Source: Thalassovita mediterranea (GTDB lineage Bacteria; Pseudomonadota; Alphaproteobacteria; Caulobacterales; Hyphomonadaceae). From it: a stretch of 64,000 bases of DNA. The notes beneath the pieces were generated by a model. It saw only the letters and a program-made list of their open reading frames with translations. It did no database searches and was not told where the DNA came from. The stretch covers positions 1,674,001 through 1,738,000 of the forward strand of contig CP080408.1 of assembly GCA_019448215.1 (NCBI GenBank), read 5' to 3'. This document shows positions 33,562 through 41,332 of the stretch, in pieces (the stretch's first letter is position 1; the number at the start of each line of letters is the position of its first letter). The position numbers and the translations under genes were made by a program.

Positions 33562-33941
33562 GCCCGTCAGGCGAAGTGTTCGAGATCTCGAAGGCGGTGA
33601 CCTTTGAGGCTGCGCATTTCATGGGCGGGAAGCCTGAAGGCCACCCGTATCGCAATCTGCATGGGCATTCCTTCCGCCTCGAGGCCGCCATCAAGGGACG
33701 GGTAAAGCCGGGCGAGGAATGGGTCGAGGATTTCAGCAAGCTGACCGAAGCGCTCAAGGCGACGGCAGAGAAGCTCGATCACTCGCTTCTGAATGAGATT
33801 GATGGGCTGTCAGTGCCGACACTGGAGCGCATCTGCCTCTGGGCCGCGCGTGAAATCAAAGCCGAGCTTCCAGGGCTCAGCCGCATCACGCTGTCGCGGC
33901 CGAGCCTGAATGAAAGCTGCACGCTGGAGCTTGGTCAGTAG
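33516..33941 (+). CDS. queD: 6-carboxytetrahydropterin synthase-like protein (QueD-like)
   Basis: PTPS-fold protein, 141 residues from the ATG at 33516, which overlaps the queE end by 46 bases; a GTG at 33576 (121 residues) is an equally plausible start. Zinc His residues are seen in FEAAHF and LHGHSF, as in E. coli QueD. The position of the catalytic Cys (PEGHKCGRLHGH in E. coli) reads PEGHPYRNLHGH here, i.e. Tyr replaces Cys. SRPSLNESCTLELG gives the C-terminal Glu-Ser-Cys-Thr region. The context makes QueD function likely, but the missing catalytic Cys needs an explanation: another Cys, or another PTPS activity. Confidence 0.84.
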   Translation: MATELTNPQTDRAALSPSGEVFEISKAVTFEAAHFMGGKPEGHPYRNLHGHSFRLEAAIKGRVKPGEEWVEDFSKLTEALKATAEKLDHSLLNEIDGLSVPTLERICLWAAREIKAELPGLSRITLSRPSLNESCTLELGQ

Positions 33942-33944
33942 GCC

Positions 33945-34427
33945 CTAGCTTTCCGGGTCTGAAAGCTCTTCAGCGAATTTCTGCGCAAAGCGGCGCGAGG
34001 CGCGTGAGGCATCACTCCAGACGCCAGAGGCGACGACCTGCGTGATGTCATTTTCGAACCAGTCATATTGCAGCTGGCCAACGGGCGTGCCGCTTGCGTC
34101 ATAGGCAACACCTGCAAGCTCCATCCCACCGAGCGACTTTGAACGAAGCATGTCGAGGCCAGGGCGGCGTCCCATCTGCTCCATGGTCGGGCGGTTGGGT
34201 TTCGCATCGACGATCGTCACCGAGACGCGCGCCGGATCGAGGTTCGCCTTGCCCAGCTCGCGTTCGAGATCGCTGCGAATGTCGTCCTTGAGCTTGTCGC
34301 CTTCCTTGATGCCGTAATCATCCTGAAGCTTTTCCTGAAACTCAGGCGAATAGGTGATTTCGATATCCGTGGCGGACGCAAACGGGGAGAGCGCCATCGC
34401 TGTAAGGGCGAGAAATGCGGTTTTCAT
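33945..34427 (-). CDS. Hypothetical exported protein
   Basis: 160 residues from the ATG at 34427, with GAGGAGG 7 bases upstream. A signal peptide (1-20, KTAFLALTAMALSPFASA) precedes a mixed alpha/beta mature part with DIEITYSPEFQEKLQDDYGI, ARVSVTIVDAKPNRPTMEQM and VAYDASGTPVGQLQYDWFEN. It has no Cys in the mature part. No family is recognised; the overall look is of a small periplasmic protein with a beta-sheet near the middle. It is convergent with queD, with 3 bases between the stops. Confidence 0.7.
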   Translation of the reverse strand: MKTAFLALTAMALSPFASATDIEITYSPEFQEKLQDDYGIKEGDKLKDDIRSDLERELGKANLDPARVSVTIVDAKPNRPTMEQMGRRPGLDMLRSKSLGGMELAGVAYDASGTPVGQLQYDWFENDITQVVASGVWSDASRASRRFAQKFAEELSDPES

Positions 34428-34543
34428 GAACTTACCTCCTCTAAAAGGCACTTGCCTATTATAGCAGAGAAACGCGCCCAGCGTAGTCGCGGTTGCGATA
34501 TAGCTGCTGCCCGCCGAGGCAGGCAGCAGCTTTGAGGGGCGGC

Positions 34544-35242
34544 CTAGACGGTATCGACGAAGACAATCTCTGCGTCAGACACACCGTTAATGGTGATTTT
34601 CTCGGGGCCCGTGATCGCAACGCCGTCGCGGGCATTCAGGCGGTCCTTGCCGTTGAGGTCGACCGATCCGTCTGCAAGGACGAGATAGCCGTGGCGGCCT
34701 GCCGAAACGCTGTATTCCAGCGTCTCGCCGGCCTTTACGGTCGCACCGAGCACCTTTGCGTCCTGACGGATCGGCAGAGCTTCATCGCTCACGTCGCCGC
34801 TCGCGAGGACAGCCCACGAACCCGACCGGTCCGCCTTCGGGAATTTGCGTGCGCCCCAGCCTGGCTCGCCGCCTGCCGTGGCTGGCTCAATCCAGATCTG
34901 GAAGAGGGTGGTTTCCTCATTTTCAGCATTCCATTCAGAATGCTGCACACCGCGACCGGCACTCATCACCTGGACGTCACCGGCTTCGGTGCGGCCCTTA
35001 TTACCCATGGAATCCTGGTGCGTGATCGCGCCAGAGCGGACATAGGTGATGATTTCCATGTCCCGGTGGCCATGCGGCGGGAAGCCGGTCTGGGGACGGA
35101 TCTTGTCGTCATTCCAGACGCGCAGCTTGCCGTGGCCCATGCGGGACGGGTCGTAATATTGCGAGAAAGAGAAATGATAATGGGCGTCGAGCCACTCATT
35201 CCTGAATGCACCGAGCCCTGTGAAACGTCTGATATCGATCAT
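34544..35242 (-). CDS. Pirin family protein
   Basis: 232 residues, with GGAGATGACCC before the ATG. A bicupin with pirin metal ligands in the first cupin: GFPPHGHRDMEIITYVRSGA and GRGVQHSEWNAENEET supply His and Glu ligands. SFSQYYDPSRMGHGKLRVWN near the start is the usual pirin opening, and the second cupin (about 130-230) is degenerate. Bacterial pirins of this length (YhhW-like) show quercetinase activity or act as redox-linked co-regulators. Which applies here is unknown. It is monocistronic as far as can be seen. Confidence 0.9.
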   Translation of the reverse strand: MIDIRRFTGLGAFRNEWLDAHYHFSFSQYYDPSRMGHGKLRVWNDDKIRPQTGFPPHGHRDMEIITYVRSGAITHQDSMGNKGRTEAGDVQVMSAGRGVQHSEWNAENEETTLFQIWIEPATAGGEPGWGARKFPKADRSGSWAVLASGDVSDEALPIRQDAKVLGATVKAGETLEYSVSAGRHGYLVLADGSVDLNGKDRLNARDGVAITGPEKITINGVSDAEIVFVDTV

Positions 35243-35368
35243 GGGTCATCTCCGGTTTTGTGTTCCGGACACAGAAATGGCGCGGCATCGCTGCCGCGCC
35301 AATGGGGTGTTGGGCAGATGACTTATGCAGCGCCCGAATGAATGGACGCTGCAGCCAGAGCCTGATGC

Positions 35369-36292
35369 CTAGATAGGTTCGTACGGGAAGACCGAGGTGG
35401 TCGCGCCCATGTCCATGAAGCTGCCCTTCATCGAAGGCAGGCCCTGATTGAGCAGCGTCTCTGGCGTCCAGCCTTCGAGGCGGGCAACCGATTTCACCGG
35501 ACGCGGCTGGTCGAAGAGCACGACTTCATTGCCGCGCACAGAGAATATCTGGCCGCTGACATCCTTTGCAGCATCAGCGCAGAGTGCAACGGCAAGCTGG
35601 GCGACCTGATCGGCGCGCATGCCGTTCTTCATGCGCTCGACGCGCTCACGGCCGGCTTCGTCCTTCACAGGGATGGACGCGATCATGCGGGTCCATGCAA
35701 ATGGCGCGATGACGTTGGAGCGAACATTCTTGCGCTCACCTTCCATGGCGATGATGCGCGACAGGCTGGCAATGCCGAGCTTGGCGGCGCCATAGTTTGC
35801 CTGGCCAATGTTTCCGATAAGACCCGTCGTCGAGGTGAAGAGGACGTAGGAGCCGTCTTCCTGGTCGCGGAAATGGTTCACTGATGCGCGGGTCACGTTG
35901 AAGGAGCCGTTGAGGTGAACGTCGATGACGGCCTTCCAGTCGGCTTCGGACATCTTGTGGAACATGCCGTCACGCAGGATGCCAGCCGGGTTCATGATGC
36001 CGTGCAGGCCGCCGAACTCATCCTTGGCCTGTTCGATCATGCCTTCGACGGCCTTGTAGTCCGTCACGCTGTCAGAGTTCGAAACAGCTTCGCCGCCAGC
36101 GGCGCGGATTTCCTGAGCGACTTTTTCGGCCGGGCCCGCATCGCCGGCATCGCTGCCCGCATCGCTGAGGCCGCCGCCGAGATCATTGACGACGACTTTT
36201 GCTCCTTCCTTGGCTGCGAGCAGCGCGCATTCCTTGCCGATGCCGTTACCGCCACCGGTGACCAGGATCACTTTTCCGTCGAGTACGCCCAT
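35369..36292 (-). CDS. SDR family oxidoreductase, MFE-2-like
   Basis: 307 residues from the ATG at 36292, with GAGGAAATTC before it; a start 15 bases earlier is rejected. The cofactor site is VTGGGNGIGKECAL and the following VVVNDLGGG. The second Asp (D38-like in NDLGG) points to NAD(H) preference. Catalytic residues Tyr and Lys appear in NYGAAKLGI, with Ser in LFTSTTGLIGNIG. The NDLGGGLSDAGSDAGDAGPA stretch matches the hydroxyacyl-CoA dehydrogenase part of peroxisomal-type multifunctional beta-oxidation enzymes. It probably acts on beta-hydroxyacyl-CoA. An inverted repeat lies 33 bp upstream. Confidence 0.88.
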   Translation of the reverse strand: MGVLDGKVILVTGGGNGIGKECALLAAKEGAKVVVNDLGGGLSDAGSDAGDAGPAEKVAQEIRAAGGEAVSNSDSVTDYKAVEGMIEQAKDEFGGLHGIMNPAGILRDGMFHKMSEADWKAVIDVHLNGSFNVTRASVNHFRDQEDGSYVLFTSTTGLIGNIGQANYGAAKLGIASLSRIIAMEGERKNVRSNVIAPFAWTRMIASIPVKDEAGRERVERMKNGMRADQVAQLAVALCADAAKDVSGQIFSVRGNEVVLFDQPRPVKSVARLEGWTPETLLNQGLPSMKGSFMDMGATTSVFPYEPI

Positions 36293-36324
36293 GAATTTCC
36301 TCCTCAATCGCTTTGTTCAAAAGG

Positions 36325-36341
36325 GTTGGATGCGTTCCAAC
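36325..36341. promoter_or_regulatory. Candidate operator for the SDR gene
   Basis: GTTGGA-TGCGT-TCCAAC is a perfect 6-5-6 inverted repeat, 33 bp before the SDR start and within the 151-bp space to the oxygenase gene. The form suits a TetR-family dimer site, which often controls lipid catabolism genes. No tetR gene is in the window, so this is inference. Confidence 0.5.
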
Positions 36342-36443
36342 ACCCTCAGGCAAAACTTGGCAAGTCGATTGAGGGAGACCTATCGCCGCTGCAGGCAAAA
36401 AAGGGTCAGGGCTGCAGCGGCGATTTCTCCTTCGGAGAGAGGC

Positions 36444-37358
36444 TTATTCGGCAGCAACCTGCGCGGCGCCATGTTCCGCCATCAGGCGAGCCTTGGCGCT
36501 CTCGCTTTTCCAGGCGAAGTTCCATGGTAGGCCGAGCCGGACGGCAGCGTCGGCGGGCGGGCTGCCTTTGACGGGCGTGTGCTCTGCCACCCGGCCCATG
36601 GCCTTCACGGCAAGGGATGAGACGGGATTGAGGTTGTATTCCTTGCCAAGTTCGAGACGGTCGCGGACCGATGATGGCAGGATGGAGACAGAGGCATTCG
36701 CGAGCGCCCGGTGCAGCGCCTTTGGCACGTTGCGCGCGGCCTGTCCGGATTTGATGATGTCGAGGAATTCGGTGTTGATCGGGTGCGGCTCAAACCGTGG
36801 CAGGAGGCTGGCCAGCATGGCGTCGAAGTCTTCGGGTTTGCGCAGCGGGCTTTCAACGCCGTAGAGGCGGGCAACGTCGACGCCTTCCTCATAGAAGCGG
36901 CACTTTTCCTCATAGGAAAGCGGCTGCACGAAGCGGTCATAGGCCGTCAGGAAGCCATAGCCAGCTGTCGCACTGACCCAGTCGAGCAGCTCCACGTCCA
37001 GCGCCTTGTAGGCCTCACCGGACGGGGTCGTGCCTTCGACCTTGGCATGCATGTTGGTCACGCCCTGAATGATACGGCGTGCGGCGCTGGCCGGGCCATA
37101 GACACCGACCATGGCGGCCATGCCGGTCCGTTGTGAGCGGCCGATAGGGTCGGTCTTGAAGACCGAGTGATCCCAGACACCAGAGCGGATGCGGGCATCG
37201 GCAAATTCAAGCAGGACAGCGGCAACACCGCCAATGGCAAGCGCGATCGGGTTCTTGAAGACGCGCCAGGAAACGGAATCGGGCGCAGCATACGCCGCTT
37301 CGCCCTCAGGCGTGGTGAAGTCTACTTTCCAGCCCAGATACGATTTAAGTTTCTGCAT
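36444..37358 (-). CDS. Oxygenase MpaB family protein (DUF2236)
   Basis: 304 residues from the ATG at 37358. It belongs to the MpaB/latex-oxygenase-like group (DUF2236): AVLLEFADARIRSGVWDHSV, MVGVYGPASAARRIIQGVTN with MHAKVEG, and VSATAGYGFLTAYDRFVQPL fit the family's conserved Arg/His haem-ligand blocks. Such proteins are haem-containing oxygenases acting on long isoprenoid or lipid chains. A membrane segment is possible near 27-45. Substrate here is unknown. It is transcribed with or near the downstream SDR and the upstream monooxygenase, all on the minus strand. Confidence 0.8.
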   Translation of the reverse strand: MQKLKSYLGWKVDFTTPEGEAAYAAPDSVSWRVFKNPIALAIGGVAAVLLEFADARIRSGVWDHSVFKTDPIGRSQRTGMAAMVGVYGPASAARRIIQGVTNMHAKVEGTTPSGEAYKALDVELLDWVSATAGYGFLTAYDRFVQPLSYEEKCRFYEEGVDVARLYGVESPLRKPEDFDAMLASLLPRFEPHPINTEFLDIIKSGQAARNVPKALHRALANASVSILPSSVRDRLELGKEYNLNPVSSLAVKAMGRVAEHTPVKGSPPADAAVRLGLPWNFAWKSESAKARLMAEHGAAQVAAE

Positions 37359-37396
37359 GGGTCCTGTCCTTCCGGCGATTGGCACCGTTCAAAAAA

Positions 37397-37412
37397 TTAG
37401 AACGTGTACTAA
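37397..37412. promoter_or_regulatory. Candidate operator upstream of the MpaB-like gene
   Basis: TTAGAACGTGTACTAA is a 16-bp imperfect palindrome (12 of 16 bases symmetric), 39 bp before the oxygenase start. It resembles a TetR-type site, different in sequence from the one at 36325. Confidence 0.4.
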
Positions 37413-37433
37413 TAATCGCCGGAAGGATCAGGC

Positions 37434-38417
37434 TCAAGCTATCACTTCTGAGCGGTAGCCCGCGACTTTTGCGATGCTGGCATCGGCTTCGGCGATGATA
37501 CGCTCGACGATGTCCTTCACCGGCAGGACGTCTTTCACGCCGCCTGCAGACTGGCCCATGGCGAAGCAGGACGTGTCCGCATTGAGCTTGGCTTCATCGG
37601 TGATGCCGCCAATGCCGCCGATCACGCCGGTTTTGTTGGAGTGGATCGCCTGGTGCGGGAAGGGCTGGATGTCCTCCGGGCGGCTTTCCCAGTCGAGGAT
37701 ATACTCATTGGTGCGGCAGCGCATCGGCTTGCCGGAATAGCAGCGCGTGCGGGTCGTGTCGGTATCGCCTGCGCCAACCACAGTCTGCTTGTAGAGGTTT
37801 GCCGCGTGCGCCTCTTCCGAAGCGATGAAGCGCGTGCCCATCCAGACGCCGACAGCGCCAAGGGCAAGAGACGCTGCGAGGCCGCGCCCATCATAAATGC
37901 CGCCCGCGGCAATGACTGGGATGTCGACGGCTTCGACGGCCTGCGCGACCAGCGGCATGGTGCCGACAAGACCGGTATGGCCACCGCCTTCGCCGCCTTG
38001 CAGGATGACGGCGTCACAGCCTGCCTGCTCCGCCTTGATGGCGTGCTTCACCGCGCCGCCGACGACCATGACTTTCAGACCGGCCTTTTTCAGCTTCTCC
38101 ATGATCGGCATTGGCACGCCGAGACCGGCTACGAAGCTGTCTGCGCCGCCATTGATGATGACATCGACGGATTCCTCGAGGCTTTCGGGCGAGGCGGCCA
38201 GAAGGTCTACACCGAAAGGCTGGTCCGTCAGCTGGCGGACCTTCTTCATCTGTTCGGCGATGAAATCCGGCGTCGTGCCAGCCATGCCGAGGACGCCATA
38301 GCCACCGGCATTTGACATGGCGGCGGCAAGCTCAGCGTACGAGACGCCGCCCATGCCGGCGAGCATGATCGGGTATTTCACGCCCAGAAAATCGCAAAGC
38401 GGTGTGTGCAGGCTCAT
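37434..38417 (-). CDS. Nitronate monooxygenase family flavoprotein
   Basis: 327 residues from the ATG at 38417, with GGGAGA 8 bases upstream; a TTG 15 bases earlier is the alternative. It has a TIM-barrel FMN fold with PIMLAGMGGVSYAELAAAMS near the start. GGHTGLVGTMPLVAQAVEAV and IPVIAAGGIYDGRGLAASLA form the FMN phosphate site, and GVWMGTRFIASEEAHA comes late. The catalytic His of 2-nitropropane dioxygenase-type enzymes falls in the GGEGGGHTG region. Related proteins also include enoyl reductase-like enzymes. In this context a role in oxidation of nitroalkanes or lipid chains is possible but not proved. Confidence 0.88.
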   Translation of the reverse strand: MSLHTPLCDFLGVKYPIMLAGMGGVSYAELAAAMSNAGGYGVLGMAGTTPDFIAEQMKKVRQLTDQPFGVDLLAASPESLEESVDVIINGGADSFVAGLGVPMPIMEKLKKAGLKVMVVGGAVKHAIKAEQAGCDAVILQGGEGGGHTGLVGTMPLVAQAVEAVDIPVIAAGGIYDGRGLAASLALGAVGVWMGTRFIASEEAHAANLYKQTVVGAGDTDTTRTRCYSGKPMRCRTNEYILDWESRPEDIQPFPHQAIHSNKTGVIGGIGGITDEAKLNADTSCFAMGQSAGGVKDVLPVKDIVERIIAEADASIAKVAGYRSEVIA

Positions 38418-38596
38418 GATGCTATCTCCCAAAGTATCTTGGGCGCCATCAATGCGCTCTCAGGCTGGTTTGTGAAGTCGTCTCGCGACGGCAGGACGAG
38501 AGTGTTAACGCCGCCGCCCGGAACCAATCGCCGCTTCACCGATTATTTACACAGATTAACCCGAGCAGCCGTGGCCCACCGCCACAGGAGTTTAGA

Positions 38597-38935
38597 ATGA
38601 ACTTCAAGATCGTACTTCTCGCAGCGTCCGCACTTCTGATGGGCGCGTGCACCGACCGCGAACAGGATGTGTCGCAAGAAGTTGGCGCAGAAACCGGGAC
38701 GCCTGAATATGTCTACGGCGAGCAGGATGGTAGCGCCGAGACAGAAGACCTGATTGATGGCGACGGTTCAGAGGAGCCGAACGACAATGCCGTCGTTGAT
38801 ACCCGCGTCGACACGGGTCCCGCTAACATGGACAGCGAAGGTTCTGTGCCCACGCCAGAGGGCGACCTGACCGGTGAATATGGCATGGAAGAAGATGGTT
38901 CGCCGGAAACGACCAGCGAAACCACCCCCCAGTAA
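38597..38935 (+). CDS. Hypothetical acidic lipoprotein
   Basis: 112 residues. The signal peptide ends in a lipobox (ALLMGAC, Cys at about 18), and AGGAG lies upstream of the ATG. The mature part is almost fully disordered-looking: rich in Asp, Glu, Gly, Thr and Ser, with repeated acidic clusters (GDGSEEPNDN, DGSPETTSETTPQ). No hydrophobic core is seen after the signal. Family unknown. A very acidic surface lipoprotein could bind cations, but that is speculation. The convergent SDR gene ends 3 bases away. Confidence 0.7.
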   Translation: MNFKIVLLAASALLMGACTDREQDVSQEVGAETGTPEYVYGEQDGSAETEDLIDGDGSEEPNDNAVVDTRVDTGPANMDSEGSVPTPEGDLTGEYGMEEDGSPETTSETTPQ

Positions 38936-38938
38936 GAT

Positions 38939-39724
38939 CTAGAAGATGTTGTAGCCGCCATCGATCAGGAACGTATCGCCTGAATGGTAGGACGAGGCAT
39001 CTGAGGCTAGATACACAGCAACACCGCCAAAATCTTTCGGCTCGCCCCAGCGGCGGGCCGGAACGCGTGAGATCACCTTGGTCTGGAAGACTTCGGTGTT
39101 CTGCGCGGTCTCAGTCATGTCGGTGGCAATCCAGCCCGGCAGGATCGCATTGGCGCGGACGCCGTAGCGCGCCGTTTCAACCGCAATCGCTTTCAGCATT
39201 GAGATAAGGCCGCCCTTGGTTGCTGCATATGCCTGATTGCGCGCAGCGCCAGAGATTGCGGCGAGCGAAGCCACACCGACGAGGGAGCCGCCCGGATCAC
39301 CGGCCTTCGCACGCTCTGTGATGTGCTTGGTTGCTTCGCGAAGGGTCCAGAACGCGCCGTCGAGATTGACAGCCATGTTCTTGTTCCAGGTTTCGGTGGT
39401 CATTTCCATGAAGCTGGAGGCGCCAAAGCCGACGCCCGCATTTGCGATACAGGTGTCCACGCGGCCAAATGCGTCGACGGTCGCTTTCATGGCATCCACC
39501 ACGGCCGTTTCATCTGCAACGTCGACGCTCCAGGCTTTTACGTCGCCTGCGCCAAGTTTCGACAGTGCCTCCACCGCCTCCTTGTTCGCCGCTTCCTTGC
39601 GGCCCCAGATCGCGACATGTGCATTCGACGCGGCCAGCGCCTCTGCCATGCCGTAGCCGATGCCGCGATTGCCGCCCGTGACGAGCGCAACTTTGCCGGT
39701 CAGATCAAAAGGTGCGTAGGCCAT
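38939..39724 (-). CDS. SDR family oxidoreductase
   Basis: 261 residues from the ATG at 39724 with GGGAGAG 4 bases upstream; an earlier in-frame start at 39784 is rejected. Cofactor site VTGGNRGIGYGMAEALA, followed by WGRKEA in the position of the second strand (Arg suggests NADP(H)). NAGVGFGASS, SLAAISGAARNQAYAATKGG (Ser, Tyr and Lys of the catalytic set) and PGWIATDMTE are all canonical. FabG-like. The substrate is unknown; the setting near lipid-oxidation genes is suggestive only. Confidence 0.9.
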   Translation of the reverse strand: MAYAPFDLTGKVALVTGGNRGIGYGMAEALAASNAHVAIWGRKEAANKEAVEALSKLGAGDVKAWSVDVADETAVVDAMKATVDAFGRVDTCIANAGVGFGASSFMEMTTETWNKNMAVNLDGAFWTLREATKHITERAKAGDPGGSLVGVASLAAISGAARNQAYAATKGGLISMLKAIAVETARYGVRANAILPGWIATDMTETAQNTEVFQTKVISRVPARRWGEPKDFGGVAVYLASDASSYHSGDTFLIDGGYNIF

Positions 39725-39822
39725 ATTACTCTCCCTGAATGTTTGACCGGCATAAAGCTGCAGAGCCTTGCCGGATGCAATCATGACGAGGGGGAAAGTT
39801 GTGTGCCGCTGAGATCTGGTTT

Positions 39823-40752
39823 CTATCGCGCGCGAAGGGAAATGCCAGCGCCGGGCCTGCGGCCACGATCTGGCAGGGCGAAGCGCACAAGGTCTTCCTC
39901 GCGGTCTATCTGAAGCCTGAAGGCTTTCAGGATATCGAGACCGAGGATCATGACCGGCGTGTCCAACAGTCCGAAACGGTCCAGAAATTCGGGGTTCGAG
40001 ACGATGACATTGAAGCGGTCGACTTCGAAGTCACCGATTTCAAACCGGCGGCTGAACAGGACTTTGACGGGGGTGATGTTTCCGGTCGCCCCGACGAGTT
40101 CGATGTCGCGGACGGAATCGCGCGAGCGGCTTGCGCCTTCCGCAAAAGCTGAATTGACGACCGAGACGCTGGCACCGGTATCAATGAGGGCCAGTCCCTT
40201 TGTGCCGTTCACACTCACCTCGATGAAGGGCAGTCCGCCGATTCGTGTCACCTCAAGACGGGTGACAAGCGACCGGCTGATATGGGCTGGCGCGCCGTCA
40301 TAGACCCGCAGCCGGGATCTCTCGAAATCGAAATCGAGCGTCCTCTGCGGCAGGCTGCTCGCCGGGATGACATTTCCGGTCGAGGGGAACCTCACCTTGT
40401 TGTTGTAGGCCGCCTGCGCGGCGTCCACCCGGACCGGGCCGACGCTCATACGGTCAACGTCGATGACCGGAAAGGTGCGTACGTCTCCAAGGCCGATGAT
40501 CTCGATCAGAGCCGGGCTGGCGGGCGGGGCCACGCCAATAAGCGCGGCGGACTGGCTGTCGATGATGGGAAAGGTGGCGCCGGTGTCGACGATGGCGTCC
40601 ACATCTTCGCGCCCGTTCAGGCGAAGCGTAACCACCATATGGCCGGAGTCTGTGATCTCGAACGGGATATCATCGCTGACAGCGGCGTGCGCGCTGAGCG
40701 GCGCGAGCGTCAGCACGGTCAGTAAAGCTGCGATGGTGGAGGTGAGTTTCAC
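39823..40752 (-). CDS. Two-lobed retropepsin-like aspartic protease
   Basis: 309 residues. A signal peptide (1-24, ending APLSAHA) precedes two copies of a retroviral-type aspartic half: VDAIVDTGATFPII with Asp56, and GLALIDTGASVSVVN with Asp191, each followed by a hydrophobic strand and a later Gly-Leu-Asp-like turn (GLDILKAFRLQID in the second copy). This is the plan of a single-chain, bilobed aspartic protease built by duplication of a retropepsin unit, and is a periplasmic enzyme by its signal. The members of this group in bacteria have poorly known substrates. It is divergent from none; the Nudix gene follows upstream. Confidence 0.85.
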   Translation of the reverse strand: MKLTSTIAALLTVLTLAPLSAHAAVSDDIPFEITDSGHMVVTLRLNGREDVDAIVDTGATFPIIDSQSAALIGVAPPASPALIEIIGLGDVRTFPVIDVDRMSVGPVRVDAAQAAYNNKVRFPSTGNVIPASSLPQRTLDFDFERSRLRVYDGAPAHISRSLVTRLEVTRIGGLPFIEVSVNGTKGLALIDTGASVSVVNSAFAEGASRSRDSVRDIELVGATGNITPVKVLFSRRFEIGDFEVDRFNVIVSNPEFLDRFGLLDTPVMILGLDILKAFRLQIDREEDLVRFALPDRGRRPGAGISLRAR

Positions 40753-40810
40753 CTCAAGTCTCCCTTCTGCGCTCTCTTTGGCGGAGCGCTTCGATCAGGA
40801 GATTATGCCA

Positions 40811-41284
40811 TCATTTGCCATTCTGAGGAAGCGAGGCGGCAAGCGCGACGCCTGCATCAATGATCCGGCTCGTTTCATCCCAGAGTTTGAGGCCCGGGAC
40901 TTCGGCAAGATCAAAGAAGCGCGCCTCTGCCGCATCGTCGCCAGCGACCGGTTCGCCCGCCGTCCAGATGGCGAGATAGTCGCACAGCACATAGTGGCGG
41001 GTGATCAGCGTGCCTTCGCGGTTCCTGATAATGGCGTCGACGACATCGAGAAGACCCGCAATGCGCGCATCGACCCCGGTCTCTTCCTTCAGTTCGCGCA
41101 GGGCGGCGTCTTTCGCGGTTTCGCCCGCTTCGATCCGCCCGCCGGGCAGCGACCATTCCCCCGTCATTGGCGGCGTCCCACGACGTATCAGAAGGACCTG
41201 ATCACCGCGCAGGCACACAATGCCAGCAGCTGGCTGGGGCCGGACGCCGTCGGCAAGTTTTGGTGAATTTTCTACGAATGGCAT
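40811..41284 (-). CDS. Nudix hydrolase
   Basis: 157 residues. The Nudix box reads GGRIEAGETAKDAALRELKE followed by ETGVD, a full match to G-x5-E-x7-REUxEExGU. A basic loop before it (VLLIRRGTPPMTGEWSLPG) is typical of MutT-like or ADP-sugar hydrolases. The tail (FDLAEVPGLKLWDETSRIID) is short and offers no substrate clue. It is divergent from the patatin gene by 48 bp, so their promoters overlap. Confidence 0.9.
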   Translation of the reverse strand: MPFVENSPKLADGVRPQPAAGIVCLRGDQVLLIRRGTPPMTGEWSLPGGRIEAGETAKDAALRELKEETGVDARIAGLLDVVDAIIRNREGTLITRHYVLCDYLAIWTAGEPVAGDDAAEARFFDLAEVPGLKLWDETSRIIDAGVALAASLPQNGK

Positions 41285-41332
41285 TGAGCAAACCTGAAGT
41301 GCAATCTAATTCCAGAGGTTGGGGGACACAGT

